Below are positions 9,067 through 17,841 of a stretch of 64,000 nt of DNA, piece by piece; within the stretch, counting starts at the first letter, position 1, and each line of letters opens with the position of its first letter. Position numbers and translations under genes: made by a program. The notes beneath the pieces were generated by a model. That model ran no database searches. It was given only the letters and a program-made list of their open reading frames with translations, and had not been told where the DNA came from. The DNA comes from CAWCLK01 sp963796225 (GTDB taxonomy: Bacteria; Actinomycetota; Nitriliruptoria; Nitriliruptorales; Nitriliruptoraceae): the NCBI GenBank assembly GCA_963796225.1, contig CAWCLK010000008.1, forward strand, positions 186,001-250,000, in the 5' to 3' direction.

Positions 9067-9708
9067 ATGGCCCACCGCAAGCTCGACGTGCTCGCCGAGA
9101 CCGGCTACGTCGTCCTCCGCAAGCGTGAACCCGTCCCCGCCAACGAGTGGCTCGACCTCGAGTTCATGGACTGGAAGTCCAGCGGCGACACCCGCTTCGC
9201 CCCCATCGCCTCGGCCCAGGGCGAGATGGAGTGCCACGGCTTCTGGGAGACCGGCAAGCCCGACAAGGACGGCGTCTGGACCACGAACGCCGACGTCTGC
9301 CCGACGCTGGTCGAGTGGGCGACGCAGGTCGGGGCGCGCTTCGGCCGCCACCGCGTCATCGAGCTGCAGCCCACCACGTACGAGGAGGCGGTCCACAACC
9401 TCCACCTCGACGACAACAACCGGCTCAACCCCGAGGACGAGGGCTGGGTCGTGCGCGCGTGGCTGCAGCTGTCGGACAACCCGGACTCGTACATGATCCT
9501 GCGCGAGGACAAGGACGACCCCTCGACCGAGGTCCGCATCCCGTGTCCCGCGGGTGCGCAGTTCGTCGTCGACACCGAGCGGCTCTGGCACGCCGTGTGG
9601 CACCCGGGCACCGAGCCCCGGTACGGCCTGATCGTGTCCTTCGAGTCCTCGGACGAGCTCGACGCGTGGATCCAGTCCGAGATGGAGCCCGTGGCGGCCC
9701 TGCACTGA
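9067..9708 (+). CDS. Hypothetical protein, possible Fe(II)/2-oxoglutarate oxygenase fold
   Basis: A 213-residue soluble acidic protein that I cannot place by name. Its C-terminal half has NLHLDDNN (His113, Asp115), then RAWLQLSDNPDSYMILRED and FVVDTERLWHAVWHPGTEPR, supplying a distal His (175 or 179) and an Arg (185). That His-X-Asp ... His ... Arg order matches the facial triad and 2-oxoglutarate anchor of aspartyl hydroxylase-like oxygenases (inference). The N-terminus (DVLAETGYVVLRKREPV) is unlike that family. AGGAAG lies seven bases before the ATG. It stands as a single gene after a 197-bp gap in which I see no clear element. Confidence 0.72.
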   Translation: MAHRKLDVLAETGYVVLRKREPVPANEWLDLEFMDWKSSGDTRFAPIASAQGEMECHGFWETGKPDKDGVWTTNADVCPTLVEWATQVGARFGRHRVIELQPTTYEEAVHNLHLDDNNRLNPEDEGWVVRAWLQLSDNPDSYMILREDKDDPSTEVRIPCPAGAQFVVDTERLWHAVWHPGTEPRYGLIVSFESSDELDAWIQSEMEPVAALH

Positions 9709-9715
9709 CCCGCGG

Positions 9716-11218
9716 ATGACCCGGACCCGGTGGACGCTCGCGCTGGTCGGCGCCACCGGGCTCGTGGCCGTCGGGGTCGCGCTGGGCGGCACCCCGCGCG
9801 CACCTGACGAGCGGCACCGACCGCGGCGCCGTCACCGTCCGCCGACGCGACCGTCGAGCCGTCGCCGACGGCGACCGATCCCGGGCCGACCCCGCGGGCC
9901 TCCGAGGACGGCGGCGTGTTCGGTGGGCTGCTGGACGACCTGCTCGGTGGCATGGACCCCGCCGCCCTGGCCGCGTGCGTGGGGATGCCGGCCACCTCGC
10001 CCGACCCGCTGCCTGCGGACCCGGCTGCCGCGATCGCGACGATCGCCGACCAGGTGGCGGCGCTGCGCGGCCTGGACCCCTCCGCGGCGGTCGACCCGGT
10101 CCTGCTCACGCCCGCCGCGCTGCGCGATCGGGTCATGGACCTGTCCGCCGAGGACTACGCCGCCGACGAGGCCAACGTCGACGCACGCCTGCTGGCCGCC
10201 TTCGGGGCGGTCCCACCCGGCACGGACCTGCGGGCCCTGCAGCTCGACCTGCTGGGCGACCAGGTGGCCGGGTTCTACGACCCCGACACGGGCGAGCTCG
10301 TCGCGGTCGCCCAGGAGGGGCTCGACCCGACCACGCGCATGACGCTGGCGCACGAGATCGACCACGCGCTCACCGACCAGGCGATCGGGTTGCCCGACCT
10401 GGAGGGCTTCGACGGCCGGTCCGACGCCGCCCTGGCGACCCTGTCGGTGATCGAGGGCGACGCCTCCCTGCTGATGCAGCAGTGGGCCCTGCAGCAGCTG
10501 ACCCTGATGGACCAGCTGGCGGCGGCCGCGACCAGCCTCGGTCCCGCGGGGCAGCTCGAGGACGTCCCATGGGTGCTGCAGCAACAGCTGGTGTTCCCCT
10601 ACACGGCAGGGCTGTCCTTCGTGTGCGGCCAGTACGCCGCGGGCGGCTGGGACGCGGTCGACGCCCTCTACGACGCCCCGCCGACCACCTCGGCCCAGGT
10701 GCTGTGGCCCGAGCGGTTCGCCGCGGCGAGCAGGCCGTGGACGTCACCGACCCGACGCTGCCCGACGGGTGGACCGAGGTCCGCCGCGACCAGCTCGGTG
10801 CCGCCGACCTGCTGTGGCTGTTCCAGGCACCCGGCGACGACCGCGCCGCCCGGCTCGGCGACGCCGAGGAGCGTGCCGCCGCCTGGGCCGGGGGCGAGCT
10901 GGTCGTCGGCACGCGCGGCGAGGACACGGCCGTGGCCGTCACGCTCGCCGAGCGCCCCGGCGCGACGATCCCCCTCTGCGCGTCGGTCACCGCCTGGTAC
11001 GGGGCGGCGTTCCCCGACGCGACGGCGACGACGACGGCGTCCGGGACCAGCTTCGACGGCCGCCGACCAGGCCGCCACCATCACGTGCTCGCCCGCCCGG
11101 GTGCACCTGGAGATCGGACCGGACGCGGCCCGGATCAGGGACGCGGGTCCCACGCAGGCGCCGGACGCGGAGTGGAATGCTCCTGTCGGCTGCGACGTGG
11201 CCGACAGGAGCCACATGA
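9716..11218 (+). CDS. Secreted zinc metallopeptidase-like protein, frame-disrupted
   Basis: Read with frame changes: a signal peptide (TLALVGATGLVAVGVALGG), a Pro/Ala/Thr linker, a globular part carrying the zincin motif AHEIDHALTDQ (HExxH, bases 10351-10365), and LSFVCGQYAAGGWDAVDALY. Frame changes are needed at about 9800-9815, 10725-10740 and 11040-11065; each restores sensible sequence, the last giving TITCSPARVHLEIGPD. In that final frame no stop occurs before the diguanylate cyclase. The first stop in any frame is the TGA at 11216, overlapping the next ATG, so the true end is uncertain. Broken by indels or truly decayed; substrate unknown. Confidence 0.6.
11179..11211 (+). promoter_or_regulatory. 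12-bp hairpin enclosing the ribosome-binding site of the diguanylate cyclase
   Basis: GCTCCTGTCGGC (11179-11190) and GCCGACAGGAGC (11200-11211) are perfect reverse complements around a 9-base loop. The right arm contains AGGAG, the Shine-Dalgarno of the gene starting at 11215. No T-run follows, so it is not a typical terminator. In RNA it should hide the ribosome-binding site. Confidence 0.65.
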
Positions 11219-12918
11219 GCAGGCATCTCGCGACGGCGTACCTCGCTGGCATCGCCGTGGTCGCAGTCGGACGACAGCTGTCGTCGGCGCCGACGACCCT
11301 GGATCGCCTGTGGGTGCTCGTCGCCTGGAGTGCGGTCGCGGCCGTCGTCACCGGAATCGCCGTGCACCGTCCCCGACCACGCGGCCCCTGGTCCCTGATG
11401 GTCGCCGGTCTGACCGCCACGGCCGTCGGCAACACCCTCGCCCCGGCCTCCGCCGAGCTGCCCCAGGACGGGCTCCGGGCGATCACCGGGACGGTGCTCC
11501 ACCTCGCCGCCTACCTGATGATCGGCGGCACGGTGCTGTGGTTCATCCGGCTGCAGTCCCCCGACGGTGATCGGGACAGCCTGCTCGACGGCAGCATCGT
11601 CACCGTGGCGCTGGCGACCGTGCTCTGGTCGGTGCTCATCGACCCCGTCGTGCTCGGCCCCGACGTGCCGGCGTCGGCGCGTGTCGTGCTCCTCGTCGTG
11701 CCCCTGCTCCCCGCCGGGATCACCGCCCTGTGCATCCGCATGGTGATCGGCGCGGGCTGGCGGCTGCCGGCCGCACGCCTGCTCGGGGGTGCGTGGATCC
11801 TCGCGTTCCTCGGCAGCATCGGCTGGGTGCTCCTGCTGCAGGCCGAGGCCTTCGCCCCCGGCGGCTGGCCGGACCTGGTGTGGATCGCGGCGCTGGGATG
11901 CGCGGGGGCCAGCGCGCTGCACCCGTCGATGGTCCAGATGGGCCACCCGGTGGAGCAGTCGCCACCGTCGGTGTCGGCGGGGCGGCTGACCGTCCTCGGG
12001 ATCGCCCTGCTGGCGACCCCCGTCGCGCTGCTCGCGAGCATCGGCACCGAGGACCTCGACGCCGTCGTCTCCGTCGCCGGCGCCGGGCTCATCGCCGTGC
12101 TGGTCCTCGGCCGTCTCACCCAGCTCGTCCACGAACGCGAACGGGACCGTCGCGAGCTCGAGGTCCACGCCGCACGGCAGGAGGTCGTGGCCCGTGTGGG
12201 GCGCGCGGCGCTCGGCGAACGCTCCGTCGAATCGGTGTGCACCGAAGCGGCGGCGCTGGTGACGAGCGTCCTCGACGACGTGGAGGTGACCGCGGACGGC
12301 GACGACGGCGACCTGCGTGTCGTCGCCGCGCCCGGACGGACCCTGACCGCCGACGACGAGGCCTTCTGTTCGGCGGTGCGTGCGGTCCTGACCGGCATGG
12401 CGGCCCGGCGACACGCCGAGGCCGACCTGCGACAGCGGGCGCTGTACGACGGCCTGACGGGCCTGCCCAATCGCGCGCTCGTGCTGGAGCGGCTGGACCA
12501 GGCCGTCCGACGGCGGGACCGCGGCCCCGTGGGCGTGCTGTTCGTGGACCTCGACGGCTTCAAGCCGATCAACGACGCCCATGGCCACGGGATCGGTGAC
12601 CACCTGCTCGCGAGCCTGGCCCTGCGCCTGCCCCGGGCCCTGCGCACCGGAGACACGCTGGGCCGGCTCGCGGGCGACGAGTTCGTCGTCGTCGCACCGG
12701 ACTGCGACGAGACGGGACTGGCCGAGCTGGCGGGACGCCTCCTGGCGACCGTGCGCGAACCCGTCGAGGTCGACGGGGCGTCGATGGTCGTCAGCGCCAG
12801 CATCGGGGCCACCCTGGCCGGTGACGGGCAGTACGACGCCTCGGAGGTCCTGCGACGCGCCGACTCGGCCATGTACCGGGCCAAGGAGTCCGGCGGCGCG
12901 GCCGTCGCCACGCTCTAA
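11215..12918 (+). CDS. Membrane-anchored GGDEF diguanylate cyclase
   Basis: A 567-residue protein. Residues 1 to about 300 form eight or nine hydrophobic helices, a sensor region I cannot assign to a named MASE domain. A charged helix (VHERERDRRELEVHAARQEV) and a small degenerate GAF-like region follow, then GGDEF from about 410 (LYDGLTGLPNRALVLERL, VLFVDLDGFKPINDAHGHGI). The active-site motif is AGDEF (486-490), an accepted active variant, and RTGD (477-480), five residues upstream, fits the RxxD inhibitory site for c-di-GMP. Predicted to make c-di-GMP at the membrane under product inhibition. Its stop overlaps the convergent E1 gene's stop. Confidence 0.93.
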   Translation: MSRHLATAYLAGIAVVAVGRQLSSAPTTLDRLWVLVAWSAVAAVVTGIAVHRPRPRGPWSLMVAGLTATAVGNTLAPASAELPQDGLRAITGTVLHLAAYLMIGGTVLWFIRLQSPDGDRDSLLDGSIVTVALATVLWSVLIDPVVLGPDVPASARVVLLVVPLLPAGITALCIRMVIGAGWRLPAARLLGGAWILAFLGSIGWVLLLQAEAFAPGGWPDLVWIAALGCAGASALHPSMVQMGHPVEQSPPSVSAGRLTVLGIALLATPVALLASIGTEDLDAVVSVAGAGLIAVLVLGRLTQLVHERERDRRELEVHAARQEVVARVGRAALGERSVESVCTEAAALVTSVLDDVEVTADGDDGDLRVVAAPGRTLTADDEAFCSAVRAVLTGMAARRHAEADLRQRALYDGLTGLPNRALVLERLDQAVRRRDRGPVGVLFVDLDGFKPINDAHGHGIGDHLLASLALRLPRALRTGDTLGRLAGDEFVVVAPDCDETGLAELAGRLLATVREPVEVDGASMVVSASIGATLAGDGQYDASEVLRRADSAMYRAKESGGAAVATL

Positions 12919-15260
12919 CGCCGCACGGCCGTCCGGGCGAGGGCCTGGGCCGCGGCGACGATGCCGTCCTCGGTGACCAGCACCTGCGATGCGGCCGGGC
13001 CGAGCGGGACGTAGGAGTCGCGAGCGCGCACCGAGGCCAGGGCCGCAGCGCTGCCGGCTTCGACGAGCCCCGCCACCACCGCGTCGGCGATGCCCCCGCC
13101 GGTGGCGCGACACTCGTCCACGACCAGCACCCGACCGACGTCGCGGGCCTGTTCGACCAGCACGTCCATCGGCAGCGGGTCGAGCCAGCGCACGTCGAGC
13201 ACCCGCACCCGCGTGCCGTCCTCGGCCAGCAGACGCCGGGCGGCGCGCAGTGCCATACGCACCCCGTTGGCGTAGGTGACGAGCACGACGTCCGCCCCGT
13301 CGTCGAAGCGCGGGTCCGGCGAGTCGGGCCCGACGTCGACCACGTCCGGGGCGACGGTCGCCTCGGTCCCGGCGATGGTGGCCGTTCCCGGCTGCAGGCG
13401 CCCCGCCGCGTACACCCCGACGGTGCCGGGCAGCAGCGTCCCCTCGACGGGGTGGGCGGTCAGCCAGCCCTCGTCGCCGTCCTCGAACAGGTCCCGTTCG
13501 TGGTAGAGCGCGATCGGTTCGAGCAGGGCCACGACCCGTCCCTGCTCGACGGCCAGGGCCGTGGCGCCCCGCAGCAGGCGCACGGCGTCGTCGCCACGGC
13601 TCGGGGTCGGCAGCAGCAGGCCGGGGATGTCGCGCAGCGCCCCGATCGCGTTGTCGTTGTGGAAGTGGCCGCCGAACCCCTTCTGGTAGGCGAAGGAGGC
13701 CACGCGCAGGACCATGGGGCTGGCGAACGCCCCGTCCGACAGCCACGTCGTCGAGCAGGCCTCGCCCCGCAGCTGGTCCAGCGCGTTGTGCAGGTAGGCC
13801 AGGTACTGGATCTCGGGCACGGGCAGGTAGCCGAGCAGCCCGAACCCCTGGGCCGCACCGAGGATGGCCGTCTCGTCGAGCATGGTGTCGAACACCCGGT
13901 CGGCCCCGAAGCGCGCCTGCAGGCCGGCCGTGACCCCGTACACGCCACCCTTGCGGGCGACGTCCTCGCCGAAGGCCACCGCCTGCGGGTGCGCCACGAA
14001 GAGGTCGTGCAGCCCGGCGTTGATGCGCGCCCCGAGGGTGCGTCGCACCGGCGGGACCGCGTCCTCGGGCAGCGGGTGGCCGGCCTGCTGCCACGCCTGC
14101 ACCCGTCCCCGGGCCTGCGCCGGGGTCGGGGCGGGCGATGCGCCGGGCAGCGACAGCACCAGGGGCCCTGCGACCTCGGCGAACGAGGCCGCGTGGGTGG
14201 GCCTCACGTCCTCGCAGGCCCGGTCGACACGGTCGATGGCCTCGCTCCGGTCGGCCTGCAGGTCGGCGCCCGTCGCGCGTCCCGTGGCCACCAGCCAGCG
14301 GGCGACCTCGAGCAGCGGGTCCGCCCGTTCGCCCGCCTCGATCTCGGCGGCGTCGCGATACCCGACCTCCACGTCCGACCCCGCGTGGCCCCACAGCCGG
14401 ACCGTGGGAAGGTGCAGGGCGACGGGGGTGCGCTCGCGTCGGACCCGCTCGATCGCGCCGGCCACCGCCTCCCAGCGCTGCCCCGGGTCCCCGTCGGCCC
14501 GCACGTAGGTCAGCCCCGGCAGCCCCGAGAGGCTGCCCTCGACCCACCCGCGGGGTGTGCGGACGGAGATCCCGAGACCGTTGTCCTCGCACACGAACAG
14601 CATGGGGACCGGGGCCCCGAGGCGCCGGGCCCACCGCGCCATCGTGATGCCCGACGCCGCCGTGGCGTGGTTCAGGGAGGCGTCCCCGAAGCTGGCACAG
14701 ACCACGGCGTCGGGACCGACCTCGTCGGTCAGCGGCGTCGCGACCGTCCGTCCGGCGCCCGACCGCCCCAGCGCGAGGGCGGCGCCGACGGCCTTGGGCA
14801 GGTGGGAGGCGATGGTCGAGGTCTGCGGCGGGATCCACGCTGCACGCGAGCCCCAGACCTTGTGGCGCCCCGCGGCGACCGGGTCGGTGGTCGAGGCCTG
14901 GAAGGACGCGACCGTGTCACGCACGAAGGCGTCGAGGTCGTCGCGGCGCCGGGCGGCGACGAAGGCCCCGGACCGGTAGTGGAGGAACGCCGGGTCGGTC
15001 CGCGCGAGCTGCAGGCCGACCACGGCGTCGAGCTCGTGCCCCGCGGACGAGATCGTGTAGTAGCCGCGGCCCTCGGCCTTCAGGCGCCGGGCTGCCACGT
15101 CGAGGGCACGGCTCAGCACCATGGCGCGCCACAGGTCGCGCCCCTGGTCCGCGGACGGCGCGGACGCCCCCGGGGTCGCGCCGTCCCCCGGTGTGGCGGC
15201 GAGCTCGTCGAGCAGTCGGTCGAGGGCGTGCTCGGTGCGTTCGACCGGCCCCTGGGCCAT
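12915..15260 (-). CDS. 2-oxoacid dehydrogenase E1, fused alpha and beta subunits
   Basis: A 781-residue thiamine diphosphate enzyme with E1-alpha (about 40-370) and E1-beta (about 440-781) in one chain. The alpha half has YTISSAGHELDAVVGLQLAR, FLHYRSGAFVAAR and the TPP/Mg motif GDASLNHATA...CEDNGLGIS; the beta half has VAFGEDVARKGGVYGVT, FDTMLDETAILGAAQGF, GHFHNDNAIGALRDIPGL and DVRWLDPLPMD. Such fusions are usually branched-chain or related 2-oxoacid dehydrogenases, but substrate cannot be read here and no E2 or E3 gene is nearby. AGGAGAT lies five bases before the ATG. It is divergent from the secreted protease gene. Confidence 0.93.
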   Translation of the reverse strand: MAQGPVERTEHALDRLLDELAATPGDGATPGASAPSADQGRDLWRAMVLSRALDVAARRLKAEGRGYYTISSAGHELDAVVGLQLARTDPAFLHYRSGAFVAARRRDDLDAFVRDTVASFQASTTDPVAAGRHKVWGSRAAWIPPQTSTIASHLPKAVGAALALGRSGAGRTVATPLTDEVGPDAVVCASFGDASLNHATAASGITMARWARRLGAPVPMLFVCEDNGLGISVRTPRGWVEGSLSGLPGLTYVRADGDPGQRWEAVAGAIERVRRERTPVALHLPTVRLWGHAGSDVEVGYRDAAEIEAGERADPLLEVARWLVATGRATGADLQADRSEAIDRVDRACEDVRPTHAASFAEVAGPLVLSLPGASPAPTPAQARGRVQAWQQAGHPLPEDAVPPVRRTLGARINAGLHDLFVAHPQAVAFGEDVARKGGVYGVTAGLQARFGADRVFDTMLDETAILGAAQGFGLLGYLPVPEIQYLAYLHNALDQLRGEACSTTWLSDGAFASPMVLRVASFAYQKGFGGHFHNDNAIGALRDIPGLLLPTPSRGDDAVRLLRGATALAVEQGRVVALLEPIALYHERDLFEDGDEGWLTAHPVEGTLLPGTVGVYAAGRLQPGTATIAGTEATVAPDVVDVGPDSPDPRFDDGADVVLVTYANGVRMALRAARRLLAEDGTRVRVLDVRWLDPLPMDVLVEQARDVGRVLVVDECRATGGGIADAVVAGLVEAGSAAALASVRARDSYVPLGPAASQVLVTEDGIVAAAQALARTAVRR

Positions 15261-15456
15261 GGTGGATCTCCTGCGGCGATCCGCGCCCACGCTACTCGCG
15301 CGCTGCCCCCGCGCGCTCCCTCCGCGCGCGCCCATGCGCTCTCCCCACGTTCCCCCGGGAATGCACATCTCGAATGGACTAGTCTCGTTGGGCAGTGCCC
15401 ATCCGACCACACGGCCGCCCTCCGCGGTCGCGTGCCTCGAGTAAGGACCTCCCCTC

Positions 15457-16305
15457 GTGAAGCGAATCCGTCCTGCCATGCTCGCGTCCGTCGCGGCGCT
15501 CGCCCTCAGCCTGCCCGGCCTGCTCGGGGCCGCGCCTGCTGGCGGGTGGGCCGACGTGTCCACCGCGACCATCCACCCCGGCGTGCAGACCACGACTGCC
15601 GGCGCCCAGTGCACGTCGAACTTCGTGTTCACCAGCGGCACCGACGTCCTGCTGGGCCAGGCCGCCCACTGCTCGGGCACCGGGGCCGCCACCGACACCG
15701 ACGGCTGCGCCGCGGGCTCGCTCGCCCTGGGCACGCCCGTCGACATCCAGGGTGCCGACTACCCCGGCGAGCTCGTCTACTCCTCCTGGATCGCCATGGC
15801 GAACGCGGGCGAGACCGACGCCGACACGTGCGCGTACAACGACTTCGCGCTGGTGAAGATCGATCCGCGCGACCACGACAAGGTCAACCCCTCCGTGCCG
15901 GTCTTCGGTGGCCCCCAGGGCATCGACACCGACGGCGCCGCGGTCGGTGAGGAGGTCTACACCTACGGCAACTCCAGCCTCCGCCTCGGCCTCACCCAGC
16001 TCTCGCCCCACGTCGGCACCAGCCTCGGCACGTCCGGCGGCGGTTGGACGACCACCATCTACACGGCGACGCCGGGCGTCCCGGGCGACTCCGGCTCGGG
16101 CGTGCTCAGCCAGGACGGCCAGGCGCTGGGGATCCTCGTGACCGTCGCGCTCGCGCCGCTGGCCGGCTCCAACGGCGTGACCAGCCTCGACCTGGCGCTG
16201 GCCTACGCCAACGCCCACGGCAACGTCGGCAGCGTGGCCCTCGAGGACGGCACCGAGGCCTTCACCGGCAACCTCACCAGCGTCCTCGGCGGCCTGCTCG
16301 GCTGA
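15457..16305 (+). CDS. Secreted trypsin-like serine protease
   Basis: A 282-residue exported protease. A signal peptide (MLASVAALALSLPGLLGAAP) is followed by a chymotrypsin fold with the triad His in GQAAHCSGTG, Asp in CAYNDFALVKID and Ser in GVPGDSGSGVLS. Paired cysteines around the His loop and in GCAAGS suggest disulphides. The GTG start has AAGGA nine bases upstream. It is monocistronic: a strong hairpin follows its stop and the next gene has its own promoter. Confidence 0.92.
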   Translation: MKRIRPAMLASVAALALSLPGLLGAAPAGGWADVSTATIHPGVQTTTAGAQCTSNFVFTSGTDVLLGQAAHCSGTGAATDTDGCAAGSLALGTPVDIQGADYPGELVYSSWIAMANAGETDADTCAYNDFALVKIDPRDHDKVNPSVPVFGGPQGIDTDGAAVGEEVYTYGNSSLRLGLTQLSPHVGTSLGTSGGGWTTTIYTATPGVPGDSGSGVLSQDGQALGILVTVALAPLAGSNGVTSLDLALAYANAHGNVGSVALEDGTEAFTGNLTSVLGGLLG

Positions 16306-16325
16306 CTCGCGGCCCTGGACGACCT

Positions 16326-16354
16326 CGACGCCCGGCCCCCGCGGCCGGGCGTCG
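16326..16354 (+). terminator. GC-rich terminator-like hairpin after the serine protease
   Basis: CGACGCCCGGCC (16326-16337) pairs perfectly with GGCCGGGCGTCG (16343-16354) around a 5-base loop, 20 bases after the protease stop. There is no long T-run, as is common for actinobacterial terminators. Confidence 0.7.
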
Positions 16355-16392
16355 TCGTGCCCGTCCGAGGCAGCGGCCGGCGAGGGTCGTTT

Positions 16393-16421
16393 CTGACGGG
16401 GCGTCAGGTGGGCCCTACACT
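16393..16421 (+). promoter_or_regulatory. Predicted promoter of the HMGCS-like/thiolase operon (likely leaderless)
   Basis: CTGACG (16393-16398) and TACACT (16416-16421) are separated by 17 bp. The -10 ends only seven bases before the ATG at 16429 and there is no Shine-Dalgarno, so the transcript would start at or next to the start codon. Confidence 0.55.
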
Positions 16422-16428
16422 GCCCCGC

Positions 16429-17841
16429 ATGCGTGGACTGATCAGCATCGCGGGGCACGTCCCCCACCACCGGCTGCGGCGGGACGCCATCGCCGCGGTC
16501 ATCGGCGGCTCGCCCGGGTCGGGGACCCGGGCGGTGGCCTCCTACGACGAGGACGCCACCACCATGGCCGTCGCGGCCGCGCGGCGGGCCATGGCCGGCC
16601 AGTCGGCCACACCCGCGGCCCTGTGGTTCGCCACGGCTACCCCGCCCTACCTCGACCGCACGAACGCCACGGCCGTGCACGCCGCCCTGCGGCTGGACGG
16701 GGCGGTGCCGGCCATGGACGTGGCGGGGTCCGCGCGGGGCGGGACCGGCACGGTGCTGGCGGCACTGCGATCGAGCGACCCCACCCTGGTCGTGGCGGCC
16801 GACGTGCGCACCGGGCGGCCTCGCAGCGCCGACGAGGCGGCCTGTGGCGACGCCGGCGTGGCGGTGCTGGTCGGGTCGGACGACGACGGTCCCGTCCTGG
16901 CCGAGGTCCTGGCCACCGCGACCGCCACCGAGGAGTTCGTGGACCGCTGGCGCGTGCCCGGTGACGCCTGGTCGCGCACCTGGGAGGAACGGTTCGGCGA
17001 GACCCGCTACGTGCCGCTGGCCACCGACGTGGCCAAGCGCGCCTGCGCGGCAGCGGGCGTCGAGCTCGACGCGGTGGACGTGGTGTCGGTGACGGGCCTG
17101 CACGGTCGTGCCGTGGCGAAGGCCGCCCGTGCGCTCGGCGCCGGCGACCGCCTGGCCGACGACCTCACCCGGTCCGTCGGGGCGACCGGCACCCCGCACG
17201 CCATGCTCACGCTCGCGGCCGCGCTCGAGGGCGCCGCCCCGGGCACCACCATCCTGCAGGTCTCGCTGGCCGACGGGGCCGAGGCCGTCGTGTGGCGCGC
17301 CACGGACGCCGTCGCCGACTGGCAGCCCGCCCGCCCCGTCCGTGCCCAGGTGGCCGGCGGCGACGACGGGCTGGCCTACGCCGACTTCCTCACGTGGCGC
17401 GGGATGCTCACCCCCGAACCGCCCCGCCGCCCCGAGCCGTCGCGCACCTCCTCGTCGGCCGCCGCTCGCTCGACGGACTGGAAGTTCGGGTTCGTCGGGT
17501 CCCGCGACCGGGACACCGGCGCGGTCCACCTCCCCCCGGCCCGGGTGTCGTTCCGCGGGGGCCACGTCGACGACATGGAACCGGCCCCGATGGCCGACCA
17601 GCAGGCCACGGTCGCCACCTTCACGGTGGACCGCCTGGCCTGGTCACCGTCGCCGCCGACCGTGTTCGCGGTGCTCGACCTCGACGGCGGCGGCAGGTTC
17701 GCGTGCGAGGTCACCGACTGCCGCCCCGACGAGCTCGCCATCGGCGACCGCGTCGAGATGACCTTCCGCGTGCTGAACGAGGCCGATGGCATCCGCAACT
17801 ACTTCTGGAAGGCCACCCCGGTGCGGACAGGTGAGGACTGA
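16429..17841 (+). CDS. HMG-CoA synthase-like protein fused to a DUF35 OB-fold domain
   Basis: A 470-residue two-domain protein. Residues 1 to about 325 have the thiolase-fold layout of 3-hydroxy-3-methylglutaryl-CoA synthase (GLISIAGHVPHHRLRRDAI, WFATATPPYLDRTNATAVHA, ATDVAKRACAAAGVELDAVD, VGATGTPHAMLTLAAALE). From about 345 to the end is a DUF35-type OB domain (VATFTVDRLAWSPSPPTVFA, CEVTDCRPDELAIGDRVEM). The catalytic-Cys segment reads DVAGSARGGTG: Ala102 sits where HMGCS has Cys, and the rubredoxin-like part of the DUF35 domain has no Cys pairs. It may therefore be a structural or retro-aldol-type partner rather than an HMG-CoA maker (inference). Its stop overlaps the thiolase ATG. Confidence 0.87.
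   Translation: MRGLISIAGHVPHHRLRRDAIAAVIGGSPGSGTRAVASYDEDATTMAVAAARRAMAGQSATPAALWFATATPPYLDRTNATAVHAALRLDGAVPAMDVAGSARGGTGTVLAALRSSDPTLVVAADVRTGRPRSADEAACGDAGVAVLVGSDDDGPVLAEVLATATATEEFVDRWRVPGDAWSRTWEERFGETRYVPLATDVAKRACAAAGVELDAVDVVSVTGLHGRAVAKAARALGAGDRLADDLTRSVGATGTPHAMLTLAAALEGAAPGTTILQVSLADGAEAVVWRATDAVADWQPARPVRAQVAGGDDGLAYADFLTWRGMLTPEPPRRPEPSRTSSSAAARSTDWKFGFVGSRDRDTGAVHLPPARVSFRGGHVDDMEPAPMADQQATVATFTVDRLAWSPSPPTVFAVLDLDGGGRFACEVTDCRPDELAIGDRVEMTFRVLNEADGIRNYFWKATPVRTGED

Noticed and set aside
9916..12918. A single 1000-residue peptidase-GGDEF fusion in one open frame
   Set aside because: The stretch 10737-11055 makes sense only in another frame, and the cyclase has its own ATG with a good ribosome-binding site. 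The open frame is due to high GC content and a missing stop near a frame error.
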